A stretch of DNA of 64,000 nt from Takakia lepidozioides. Lineage: Eukaryota; Streptophyta; Takakiopsida; Takakiales; Takakiaceae. Where the stretch lies: positions 69,544,756 to 69,608,755 of the forward strand of contig CM060731.1 of assembly GCA_030704615.1 (NCBI GenBank). Direction: 5' to 3'. Shown in pieces: positions 1 through 10,700 of this stretch. The notes under the pieces are model-generated. The model ran no database searches. It saw only the letters and a list, made by a program, of their open reading frames with translations, and was not told the DNA's origin. Position 1 is the first letter of the stretch. The number at the start of each line of letters is the position of its first letter. The position numbers and the translations under genes were made by a program.

Positions 1-1270
1 ATTGTTTGGCCAGCAACAGTTGCTCTTTACAAACTAAAACTTCGACCAAGGAAAGATTGGAGCGATAAATAAAGTTTCCCAATGCTCTCCACACACAACG
101 GACACCACATCTTCCACTCCTGAACCTCGTGCTTCAGGACCTGGACCCAGGGAGAAATGATTCCAAACCCAAGGAAAAAATGCTTTATTATTTAAAAGAT
201 TCTTTCGCCCAGGTTCCGAGAAAGCGACGAAGCGACTCTATCCACGGCCAGTCTCGGGACTCGGGAGAGATTAGGTGCGGGGTGAGGTCCAGGAAGCTTG
301 GTTGGAAAGGCCCAATTCGAACCAGCTTCAATCTTCCAACACCTACCTAGCCTAACTTAGTTGAATGATCAAACTGCAACTTGAACCTTGAAGCTGGATG
401 AACTGGGCATTGCGGAGCCTGGTGGTGCAACTGTTTATTGCATGTCCAAGTGCACGAGGTGGGCTGCTACCAAAACATATCTTTTAAGTAGTTCTCTGCC
501 ATTCTTTGGTGATGATGGCAGCGTGCTCGGGCGTGGGGCAGATCATGCATTTGGACTCACATCATGCAGCAGCAGGGCTGTGGAGCTGAAAGCCGCATAT
601 CCCTTTGCAATGCGCCAAGTACTGAGCCCCTTGCAAGTGGTGGCTTCAGGGACGTAATTTAAGGTATTGACACGAAGAATTTGGATGTTGGTTTGGGGGG
701 GCCGTCGTTGTGTAGGATCTGCGTTTGAATTATTTTTTGACGTATCCGGCAGAAACTAATCTAACGCAGTCAAAGAGCACACAGGATGGTCACACGACGG
801 CTAGAAATGACACTTTCCCCTCTTGAATCTTTTGGTGTATCTAGCACGTAGGTCAATGCTGGAGTATGGAACGGCTCTGGCAGAAGTTCTTCAAAATATC
901 CTTCACAGTGGTGGGACTACCTAGAATCTCTCTTTCTACTGAAAAAGCTTCTCTTACTGTCAGTATCATAGGTTGTTCTTGTGAAGCAGAGCATAGCAGT
1001 ACGACGCCCAAGGTCTTCTCCCTCGAGTTTGCAAGGTACTTGGAGAGTTGATGGTTTCGGCTTGTTCGTAGCAAGCCGGGGTCAATACTTTGGCTGCTCA
1101 GCTGCATTCTGGTGGATTTGACATCCAGTCGAAGTTCATCTGACTACAGACAGAAGCAGCACGCACAAGAGGTTGTTTGGACTGAGGGTTGTTGGAATCC
1201 TATTTGGGTCAATGAAATGCTCTGCTGCCATGACACCAGGTCCAGCACAATGTGGTGAGGGCACCTTCTT
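1..1270. other. Intergenic, no gene recognised
   Basis: Only short open frames of under 90 codons occur here and none resembles a known family. Around 870-925 the + strand weakly resembles the segment at 1431-1485 (a run ending in CAGTGGTGGGAC), which is itself part of a repeated 5' flank of PPR genes in this window. This may be an older copy of that flank. Confidence 0.4.
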
Positions 1271-1523
1271 GTGTTTCTTGATTTGTCCTTATCAGATTCA
1301 TCCCTACTGTTTCATCATGGGTTTTGTCAGCTAGCTTGTCGGGTGCATCTCTGGTGGTATGGAGTGTTGTTGACATGTTTCTGCCAATGGGATTGCAGGC
1401 AGATATCCAAAAATCAAAAATGTAGGGAAGGAGAAGCTTTGGAAAGAATATTTTTCAAGCCCCAATCAGTGGTGGGACAGAAAGGTGAATGGCTGTTATG
1501 GAATCTAGTGTGTTGTAAGTAGG
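1271..1523 (+). other. 5' flank of PPR gene, paralogous to an inverted segment at 57.8 kb
   Basis: The stretch 1430-1485 is clearly similar to the reverse complement of about 57790-57850: both read AGAAGCTTTGGAA, then GAATATTTTT, then CAGTCAGTGG-like sequence ending in GGTGGGAC. The PPR copies therefore share sequence upstream of the coding frame, which fits a segmental duplication including 5' DNA. An untracked first exon supplying the start codon may lie here. No splice model is asserted. Confidence 0.4.
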
Positions 1524-4238
1524 GTGGAGAGTTGGTTATATTATTTTTGGGGTTTGTTATTGTCAACAGCTAGCAGCAAAAGAGAAGCTGTAAGCAGTAT
1601 CCTTATTGAGGCAGGGGTGGAGTGTGGTGCAGACCCAACTGATAAAAAAAGACGGGAATTCGAGCATAATGCTACCAATGACGCACGTTGCATTGATAGC
1701 TACAAGAAAGTTGTATGCGTAGATGGACAACTGGAAGCAGCACCACCACTGTTCATAGCATCAGGCACCTCCACTACGGCCACTGATTCTGAAAGAGGAC
1801 CAAGAGAGATCTCCTCTGGCATTTGTGGGCATGTGAGGACACTATGTGAGGCAGGACACCTGAAAGAGGCTCTGCAGTATTTGAACCAAGGAGGCATTTT
1901 GGCAGATTCCTATACTTATGTCTGTCTCTTGCACAAGTGCACCAAGATGAAAGACCCAGAAGCGGGAAAGCAGGTGCATACCCACATCATACAAAGTGGA
2001 TTCAAGCCAAATGTGTTTCTACACAACACCCTTCTCAACATGTATGTCAAGTGCAGAAGCATTGTGGATGCATACCAATTGTTTTGCAGAATGCCTGAAC
2101 GAAATATGTTTTCCTTTACTATAATAATGGCAGGATATACCAAGCATGGGTGTGGTAAGAATGTCTTGGAGACCTATGAGCAGATGATACAGGAACAGGT
2201 GACGCCTGACCAGGTCACATTCATTTGTGTTCTCAAGGCATGTGCCAGCCTGGCAGCTCTTGAAAAGGGCAAAGAGGTCCATGCTGATATCATGAAAACA
2301 GGAATTGTACCCAATGTCATCCTGTACAATACCCTCATGAACATGTATGCCAAATGTGGGAGCATTGAGGGTGCAAAGGGAGTGTTTAACACCATGGCTG
2401 AACGAAATGCGGTGTCATGGAGTGTGATGATTGCAGGATATGCCCAGAATGGGTACGCAATAGAGGCTTTGAAGACCTATGAGGAAATGCTGCGGGAAGG
2501 GGTGATGCCCAACCAGGTCACGTTTGTTTGCATTTGCAATGTATGTGCCAGCCTAGTAGCCCTGGAAAAGGGCAAAAAGATCCATGCTGATATCATAAAA
2601 GCTGGAATCGTGCCAAATGTCATCTTGGACACTACCCTTGTGGACATGTATGCCAAATGCGGGAGCATTGAAGATGCAAAGTGTGTGTTCGATAATATGG
2701 TTGAACGAAATGTGGTGTCATGGAGTGCGATGATTGCAGGGTATGCCCAGCATGGGTGTGCTATGGAGGCTTTGCAGACCTATGAACAAATGCTGCTGGA
2801 AGGGGTGAAGCCTGACCAGGTCACATTCGTTTGTGTTTGCAATGTGTGTGGCAGCCTAACAGCCCTGGAAAAGGCCAAAGAGGTCCATGCTGCCATTGTG
2901 AAAGCTGGAATCATACCAAATATCATTCTGGGCACTGCCCTCGTAGACATGTATGCCAAATGCAAGAGCATCAACGATGCAAAGAGAGTGTTCAAATATA
3001 TGGCTGGAGGAGATGTGGTATCATGGAATGTGATGATTGCAGGATATACCCAGCATGGGTGTGGCATGGAAGCTTTGGAGACCTATGAGCAAATGATGCG
3101 GGAAGGGCTGAATCCCAACCACGCCACATTTGTTTGCATTTGCAATGCATGTGCCAGCCTGGCAGCCCTAGAAAGGGGCAAAGAGGTCCATGCTGACATG
3201 ATGAAAGCTGGAATTGTACCAGATGTCATTCTGCAGACTGCCCTTGTGGACATGTATGCCAAATGCGGGAGCATCGAGGATGCAAAGGGAGTGTTTGACA
3301 ACATGGCTGAACGAGATGTGGTGTCATGGAGTGCGATGATTGCAGGATATGCCCAGCATGGTTGTCATAGGGAGGCCCTGCAACTATTTGAAGGAATGCA
3401 AAAGGAAGGCTTGAAGCCAGACAGTATCACCTTTTTGGGGGTTCTCTCTGCATGTAGCCATGTTGGTCTAGTGGATGAAGGCAGACACTACTTTGAGTCC
3501 CTGAGTCAAGATCATGGCCTCACTCCTACAGTTGAACACTTTGGCTGCCTGGTAGACCTTCTTGGCCGCATAGGGCGATTGAATGAGGCAGAGGACTTCA
3601 TAAACAAAATGCCAATCAAACCAGATGCTGTGGTGTGGAAGGCCTTGCTTGGTGCTTGCAGAATTCATGGAAATGTGGAGGTGGCAGAACGTGCGGCAAA
3701 ATGTATTCTTAAGGGGGATCGACAGGACATTGCAACTTATGTGTTGCTCTCGAACATTTATGCAACAGCTGGCCAGTGGAATGATACTGCAAAGGTGAGG
3801 AAAATGATGATGGTCAAAGACGTCAGAAAGGAGCCAGGTCGCTGCTGCATTGAGGTTGGGAACAGGGTTCACACTTTTGGTGTAGATGTCAAATTGCATC
3901 CAGAAATGGAGGAAATCAATGCTGAGCTCAGAAGATTGTCTCTGCAGATGAGGCAGGTAGGGTATGTGCCTGACGTGCCCTTGGTATTGCATGATGTGGA
4001 GGAGCGAAAGGAAATTGTCCCTTGCCACCACAGTGAGAAGCTGGCCATTGCTTTTGGGCTGATCAGCACGGCCCCTGGCACACCTCTCCGTGTTGTCAAG
4101 AACCTTCGGGTCTGTGGTGACTGCCACACGGCAAGCAAGTTCATCTCGAAGATTGTTGGGCGAACAATTGTTGTACGGGATGCCAACCGCTTTCACTGCT
4201 TCGAAGATGGAGTTTGTTCTTGTGGGGATTACTGGTGA
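1524..4238 (+). CDS. PPR protein, PLS class with E and DYW domains
   Basis: A 904-codon frame without a stop. From about residue 100 it is a tandem series of pentatricopeptide repeats in P-L-S order, built on ~101-residue modules (motifs such as [27 protein letters not shown] and GKEVHADI recur). An E region ([21 protein letters not shown]) and a complete DYW domain follow. The deaminase-type zinc signature is present: H836-S-E838 and C864-GD-C867, with the C-terminus ending CSCGDYW. Such proteins bind organellar transcripts and catalyse site-specific C-to-U editing in plastids or mitochondria. The frame opens at a GTG. The first in-frame ATG is at 1947, already inside the first repeats, so a 5' exon carrying the start and transit peptide is likely missing from this model. 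Target RNA and organelle cannot be read from the sequence. Confidence 0.9.
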   Translation: MESWLYYFWGLLLSTASSKREAVSSILIEAGVECGADPTDKKRREFEHNATNDARCIDSYKKVVCVDGQLEAAPPLFIASGTSTTATDSERGPREISSGICGHVRTLCEAGHLKEALQYLNQGGILADSYTYVCLLHKCTKMKDPEAGKQVHTHIIQSGFKPNVFLHNTLLNMYVKCRSIVDAYQLFCRMPERNMFSFTIIMAGYTKHGCGKNVLETYEQMIQEQVTPDQVTFICVLKACASLAALEKGKEVHADIMKTGIVPNVILYNTLMNMYAKCGSIEGAKGVFNTMAERNAVSWSVMIAGYAQNGYAIEALKTYEEMLREGVMPNQVTFVCICNVCASLVALEKGKKIHADIIKAGIVPNVILDTTLVDMYAKCGSIEDAKCVFDNMVERNVVSWSAMIAGYAQHGCAMEALQTYEQMLLEGVKPDQVTFVCVCNVCGSLTALEKAKEVHAAIVKAGIIPNIILGTALVDMYAKCKSINDAKRVFKYMAGGDVVSWNVMIAGYTQHGCGMEALETYEQMMREGLNPNHATFVCICNACASLAALERGKEVHADMMKAGIVPDVILQTALVDMYAKCGSIEDAKGVFDNMAERDVVSWSAMIAGYAQHGCHREALQLFEGMQKEGLKPDSITFLGVLSACSHVGLVDEGRHYFESLSQDHGLTPTVEHFGCLVDLLGRIGRLNEAEDFINKMPIKPDAVVWKALLGACRIHGNVEVAERAAKCILKGDRQDIATYVLLSNIYATAGQWNDTAKVRKMMMVKDVRKEPGRCCIEVGNRVHTFGVDVKLHPEMEEINAELRRLSLQMRQVGYVPDVPLVLHDVEERKEIVPCHHSEKLAIAFGLISTAPGTPLRVVKNLRVCGDCHTASKFISKIVGRTIVVRDANRFHCFEDGVCSCGDYW

Positions 4239-6524
4239 AGCAGTGTTCCTTGTGGAGTGTACTTCATATGTTGAACTGTGCAGCTGCTTGGTTCATCCAC
4301 TGTCCCCTGGGAATACAGGCTATTCCACACTGGACAGGCCATTTCCTCTGGAGCATATCAGTCCTCAAAGAGCTGATTGTGGGTCGTACCCAGGAGGTTA
4401 CAATCTCAGCCGAAATTCCGATATGCTCCCCCATGACCCACAGCTGCAGTGATTTTCGCATGTTCTACAACCTGGGAAAGACAGGTATTTGTGGATCATT
4501 TGGTACCCCCTGACTTTTCCAATCTTCAACTCTAGCCATAGTCTCTCCCCATCCAGCTACCATAGACATGTCTACTACTTAGCCTCATTTTAGTCTCTCT
4601 TGCTTTTGGTTATATTATGTGCTGCCCACTTGACCCCATATTGCTGTTGTCTTAAATATTCATCTGTTGACTCTCGATGGCACAAGAAAGAAGGCATATT
4701 ATAGATGCATGTGCATATTTATGATGTTGACTAGGTTTCATTCAAGAGCGGGGTTTTATTTTTATGAGGCTTGTTGATATGCTGCAGATGAATCCTGGAC
4801 AATGGTGGTGGTGTACACTCAGTACTAGGTTGACTATCCTGTGCCCCACCTGGAAGCTCTGGTAATGTATCTCCTCATACATGCCTTTTTGGTGTGTGAC
4901 AGTGCAGAGAGGTTGGATTGAACCATGCTTATATTAAATGTTCTAGCCATTGGTCTCATGCCCTGCTGGGTTGGAGGAGCAGAGGGAGAGAGTGTAAGAA
5001 GGTTATGTCTGAAGGGTTCTTGAGTATATTGAGATTATGATTTTGCAATAATTCTCCTGCAGCTGCCTTTGGTCATAAGATTGCATCAATGTGTGGATTC
5101 ATTTCTCAATTGGGTTTCTGTTGCAGCAAGCTTCATTCATCTGTGCAGAGGTCCGTCATCCAATACAGGCAGAAAAAATGGTGAGGCGGGTTGGGGTGGG
5201 ATGCCTTGCACAGCACAGGTCCCACATTTGTTGTCCCTACACAGTCTACTCTGGGCTACTAAGGCCTCTGCATCAGTGTTACAGCCTGGAAAGACAGATG
5301 TCCTTAGTGCTCACTCTCTGTGACTGTTGGCATGACCTACCCTTCAGGTAACTGACCCTATCCTTGGCCACCAGTGTATGTCTGTGTCCCATACTTGGCA
5401 TGCACAGCCAATGGCTATCTGATTACAGGAATTGTTGACTCGAGGATATCCTAGAAAGCATTCAAAAGAGAGGGTTGCTATGTTCACAGGCCACCCAAAG
5501 AGCCTCTACGAGCTAAAGTAAGTTCCAAGAAAGAAAAGAAGGAAACTTCATGGGGCAAAGAAGAAATCAATGGCAGGAGACAAATACGGCCATCGTCATT
5601 TCTGGGCATATTGAGTTCATTGGTGAGGGTAATTTCAAATGATTGAATTGATCCAGGAAACATAGATCTATGGAACACCCTGCAGCCTCATTAGTCTCTT
5701 TGAAAGAGAAGTTTGAGTAAGGGATGTTGGAGGCTGAATGCCCACCAACATCATCACTATGAACAGCCATACCTGACAAGACACGCTTCTTTTTCTTTGA
5801 CCTGAACTGGCTCCCCTTCCTGTGACTCTCCTGATGCGAGATGATACAACCAACAAAACCATAGAAAAAATGTATCATGGAACGATGATATCCCTACAAC
5901 ATACAAACTACAAACGAACTAAACAAAAATTGGACACTGCGGCCAGGACATGGATGCCCATCAGGAGTTTGTTATTCCCCTCATTTCTTAAATACAAAAA
6001 ATGTAAGTAAATGCACAAACTGCAGACTAAAAACACCCGGGAGCAACCACTCACAATTCAGTGAGAGGAGAAAATAACCTTTTTCATAGTAACCTCACCA
6101 TGAGGTGCCCAGCACACACACAACTATATTCCTCAGCATCTACTATGGTTTAAAACAGAAAAGAAATATACTCAAAAGCTTGTGAAACCCATGGCAAGAT
6201 TAATTTGATTGTAAATTTTCCTCTCATTGTAATTAAGGGGCCGCAGTGGCCTTCACTATCAACCGGCCAGTGTTTCCATTCTTTCTTTCTTTTGTTTCAT
6301 TCATTTATTTATGAAAAGGGATACGAGGCCAATATTCAGCCCTCGGTCCCTCCAGTCACGTAGAATGGAACAAATTTGGATAGCAGTAGCAAAAAGGAGG
6401 AAAAAACAAATCGAATGACCAAAAGAATGAAACTACGATAACGTTATGCAGTGCAATACACGGCGAACAATGTTCATATGTGGCACCGAAGCTGCCAGTA
6501 CGCGGTTTGGATGTACGAGCAATT
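4239..6524. other. Intergenic, includes PPR 3' flank
   Basis: No recognisable gene. The first few hundred bases are presumably 3' UTR of the PPR gene. A minus-strand frame at 5567-5878 contains a lysine-rich stretch (SKKKKR) but has no family resemblance. AT-rich sequence with poly-pyrimidine runs lies at 6270-6320. Confidence 0.4.
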
Positions 6525-6570
6525 ATCCCATATCGATTGCCCGCAACTGACTAGACTTTGGGTATATAAT
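6525..6570 (+). promoter_or_regulatory. snRNA promoter: USE and TATA box
   Basis: The upstream sequence element at 6525-6535 reads ATCCCATATCG, one base off the plant snRNA USE consensus RTCCCACATCG. A TATA box (TATATAAT) is at 6563-6570, 30 bases before the U1 5' end. The USE and TATA are 27 bases apart edge to edge and about 36 centre to centre. The wide spacing class is typical of Pol II-transcribed plant snRNA genes; the Pol III class is about one helical turn shorter. U1 is a Pol II product, so the arrangement fits. Confidence 0.85.
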
Positions 6571-6592
6571 GCAGCTCGCTGCGCAATTACTC

Positions 6593-6751
6593 ATACTTAC
6601 CTGGGCGGGGTCTATCGGTGATCATCAAGGTCGATGGCCTAGCCGCGTCTGCCCCATTGCACTTCGGGGTGGGTGAGGCTAGCATCTCCCTACGGGGGGC
6701 ATGCACGTCGTAATTTGTGGCAGCGGGGGCTCGCGTTCGCGCGGCCCCCTC
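6593..6751 (+). ncRNA. U1: U1 spliceosomal snRNA
   Basis: The RNA begins ATACTTACCTG at 6593-6603, the invariant U1 5' end that pairs with 5' splice sites. Stem-loop I follows, with loop GATCATCAAGG where the usual U1-70K loop is GATCAYGAAGG, so one loop base differs. Stem-loop II carries the U1A-type loop ATTGCAC at 6656-6662. A single-stranded Sm site AATTTGTGG is at 6712-6720. The 3' hairpin (6725-6749) has a GGGGGC/GCCCCC stem plus CGCG/CGCG capped by a TTCG tetraloop. Length of about 159 nt matches U1. The intact promoter favours a real gene over the many U1 pseudogenes of plant genomes. The 3' end is placed at the base of the last hairpin; no clear 3' box was identified. Confidence 0.93.
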
Positions 6752-7798
6752 CAATCAACCCTAAACCGGACTTGTACTTAGGGTTTGTGTAGTGGGAATG
6801 AATGAAAGGGTTTATCACACCTGTTACACCCCGCTGATAATGCGAAGGTAAGTCGTGTGGGCAGATCTAGAAGGTTTGAAGCTACTGAACTCACCAAATG
6901 ATTAATAGAATTGAATTGTTGCTATGGTGGGAACGATTGAGTTGTTGTGGCTCACCTAGTTACGGCCTCTGGCTGAGATTTCTTTGTGGGTGTCATCTGC
7001 ATCACATGTGAGCTTCTATGTCTCACATTATCATCTAGCTCTCCACCTCTACATGAATTTAAACAGCATTTCATCTGTGTCATACATCTTTTTGTTGTTG
7101 GATCTATGGTCATCTCAGACTTTGATTGCACAGTCCACTACAAGAATATGCCTTGCTTCTCAAGAGCCTGCGTCTGTTCTGTTCCTTAACCAACAACACA
7201 TCCACTGTTTTGCAAGGCACCACTGTTTTGCAAGGCACCACAGTTTTATCCCCCGTTTCCCAGCGAAAGTGAAGGTGACAAGCTTGTGTGAAGTCGAGAA
7301 GAAAGGAAATCACACTAGCCCAGAACACCAGGTTGTTCATCAAACCCACTGGAATGGCCTACGGGCCAATTGGAGGTATCAAAAGATTTCAAAACAAATT
7401 CCCTGGAAAGCTCTGACAGAGAGACTCAGAGAAACAAGGTGAGTGAAAGAAATCCAAATTTATTCACAGCGACTAGTTAACACGACCAATGTTACAGTGA
7501 ATTATATACAGAGGACTTTTACATTGACATTAACACTATTGCGAAGGTAGTCCTTGAAAGGAAAACCTACTGCACAATTTGAAGTGCATCTCTCCCTCTT
7601 CAGAAGTTATTGGCAATAGCTTAATGGGTGCCCACCTCTCTCCACTATGGATGCCCACAGAAAAAGGAAAAGATCATTGGGTACAGCCATGAAACTCTCA
7701 ATATTCCTGCTGCAGAAGAGCTAGACCGCAATAAAAAATTTGGATCCCACGTTAGTCATAATCAAGGCTTGAACTTGATTCTTGAGTGGGTACAAAGC
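6752..7798. other. Intergenic between U1 and SCC3 3' end
   Basis: No gene is supported. A short perfect tandem duplication (CCACTGTTTTGCAAGGCA unit) is at about 7207-7241. A + strand frame 6984-7442 spans it but has no recognisable family. The 3' UTR of the minus-strand SCC3 gene probably lies at the right edge. Confidence 0.4.
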
Positions 7799-10700
7799 TT
7801 ATTCGAGGCGTGACCTCTTCCTCGTATCCAACTCATCTTCATCGTCATCAGATAATACGGACACCAGGCGCTTACTCCCAGCAGTAGTGTTGTTCACTGG
7901 TGTCTCCTCTCTAGCTGCATCTGCACTACTACTTGTGGGAGTGTCTTCCTGCATCCAGTGAGGCAAAGACAAATTATACACCAAGGTAACACTCCCTTTT
8001 CTGGTCAGCATATGAGATTTCGCTAAGATTTTCCTTAGGGCTGCCAAGGCTCTCCCAAATGGCAAAACAAATCAACCAGACGCTTCCTCCTGCTACCCTT
8101 GAACACAAATGGTTCTGTCAAACCATATCTGTACATGGATGTTGCAGAGTGATTGCAGCTAGGATGATGATCTGTTAAAGATGCAGTGAAAGGCCTGCTG
8201 ACAAAGTCCAACAGACAGCTTATCATTGTAGGACAGAAGGTGATGGTTGGGTCCCAGGGTTCCTGGCTGACCCTTGATCTATGACAAAGTGGTGACAGAA
8301 TGACAGAATGTCCACTAATTAATTCACATACTATGCATCGTCGGATGGCAATATAGTTTCCTGGCCCCCTGACACATGCTTCCTGTCTTCACCTAATGAA
8401 GTTGGATGTATGCAAAAGCACCTGCTACAATTTTCTTGTTGAAATGATTCTTCCAGAACCACCAGTTGTAACTGAAAAGAAGAATAGTCCGGGAGCATGG
8501 CTACCTTGGTTGATCCCCCTGAGAGAGGCGTTGAAATCACTGTTGTTTCATCAATGTGAGCATCCCACGCAGGCTTGCTGACTGGCAATTGTTCCTCAGT
8601 GGCGGATCCAAACATTCCTGGTCGATCAGGGCTGAGGGCCTGGCCCCTTTCTGCTTCTGGGGGGACCCCCCTATCATCCTCTACCTCTTGTCCCACAATT
8701 TCAACATGAGAGGAAAGTACTTCCTTCCTCTTCCTCCTGGTATCTGACTTGGGCGCCTTATGAGCAGTTCCCAGTCGTGAACCCCCTGTCGAGACTGGGG
8801 CTCGAAGCGTCTGACGCACCTGGAAGAGGGGAGTGTTGTCGTCATCATCATCCTCATCCTCATCAATGGCTTCCCCTGATTCACTCGCAGGAGGTGTTTC
8901 CTCCTCGCCGCTACTTTCAGGGTTCTCAAACAGTTTCTTGCCCTTGATCTGCGGCTTCTGTCTCCCAGGCTTTGGTGGCTTACCTGCAGCTCCATTCTCC
9001 TTGTCTCCTGTATAGACATAACCATTGGAGAACTTCTTTATGTTCTGTCAAGCTAGCTCGAACTTCCCATCAAATACGAGCCTCAATCCCTGTCAACCTC
9101 TTGTGACCACCTAAGAGATTTCTTCTCAGATTCACCTACTCAGTATTTATAAAGAGATTCTAGCACAGAGCAAGTCTGGTGAATGGATCAGGTTTTAGGT
9201 ATTTATCCCTCCCTTCTATCAATCCATGATGAATGTGGGTCCTGCAATTGGACAGTTGCATGCATATGCAAGCTCATAGGTCCATCCCCACATCCACCAA
9301 GCATCCATACCAGGGTTCCTGTGCACAATGTTTTCTGGAGATCGAAGTGAGTGGGCCAATTTAACTTCCATAAATAACATTCACTGAGCAGCAGTCAGAG
9401 ACAGGATTTGCACAAAAGGTTGGATCAAAAACTACCAGCAGGTTCAGACCGAGCAATCTTCTCACGAAGGGTATCAATGAAAGTGTAGTACGGCCGCCAA
9501 CCGCTGGGGTCTGCATCAGTGTCGATTCCCTCCACTCGATTTTCCACATTGGCAAGCCTGGAGGTGCACATTAATGTCCTTATGTTACCACTCTGCTGAA
9601 TTCTGCCAAGTCTATCGTTTGTCCAAAGACTACCTTCCAAGTGCACCCTTACAAACCTGGGTGGACAGATATGTGTCATGACACCATGATGCAGGTGCTC
9701 CACTCCCATGCATGTTAAACTCATATACAGACAGTATTCGATAAAGCCAAAAGTTCCTACTCTTGAGAATTACTGGTCATCTTTCCAAGCCTAGCATTCT
9801 AAGAGTCATTCTTACTGGGAAGCACTGAAAGCCAGCCACAAATCCATTATAAACATAGCTAGGCTTGCAATCCTTCCTCCTAGATAGGAAAAAAATGGAA
9901 AGTGGGGCCTTACACTTCACGAATGTCTACAGCCGGAAGCTTGAGACCAAACTGTACAACTCCTGCCTCCAGAAAAGGAAGCTGCCTGGGTGGGTCCATG
10001 AAGGCAAAGTCAATTCCGCCCATCACTGTACCAGAGATGCTGGGGCGGTACTCCTTGCGCTGGAACCCAAAAAATGTGGCGGACAGTCGGTTTCCCAAAT
10101 CCTTACATGCCGCAAAGGACTCACTGCGTGCCCAATCCTCATCACTCCTCAGCACTTCATCCATGTGCCGCTGATAAGCCTGTAACATATGACACAGGAA
10201 TTCAGTCTCTGTTCAAAGTAGTAGAGGGGGGGGGGGGGGGGGGGGGTGGAGAATGTACTCATAAGAAGGTGTTTGCTGTAGCCTTGTGGCCATAGACCCC
10301 ACGCCCAGTTTGGGCAGAACAAGAGGGAACAGACAGTACCTTTGTGAGGGGCTCACTCTGGTAGTGGGACTTACCTTGATATAACAGTTAGTTCGGGCTT
10401 TCCAGATATCATCTAGAAATCCCTCCACACAAGCGTCAATCTGCTGAGTGTGAGCTGCCCAGCAATTAGACCCCAAGAGGGCCCAGGCTTTAGGCTCAGC
10501 CTCGAGAATTTCGAAGTTGGGAATAGAGGTGGGAACTGAAGAGGGTCACCCTCTGGTAAGAATACCCTGGACCATGTATCAGGAAATGAATATTGTCTTC
10601 AGGCTGCCCGCACTTCGGGCCAAACCATCTCCCTTTCCTCTCTGCATCTGTTTATTGTTCAAAGGTAGCCTCGGGGGTTGGGGAGGAGAGAGAATACCCT

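Noticed and set aside
3468-4196. A 242-codon minus frame opposite the PPR DYW region
   Set aside because: Antisense shadow of the conserved PPR coding sequence with no family match.
8833-9015. A serine-rich + frame
   Set aside because: Antisense of the acidic SCC3 tail (Asp/Glu codons read as Ser on the other strand).
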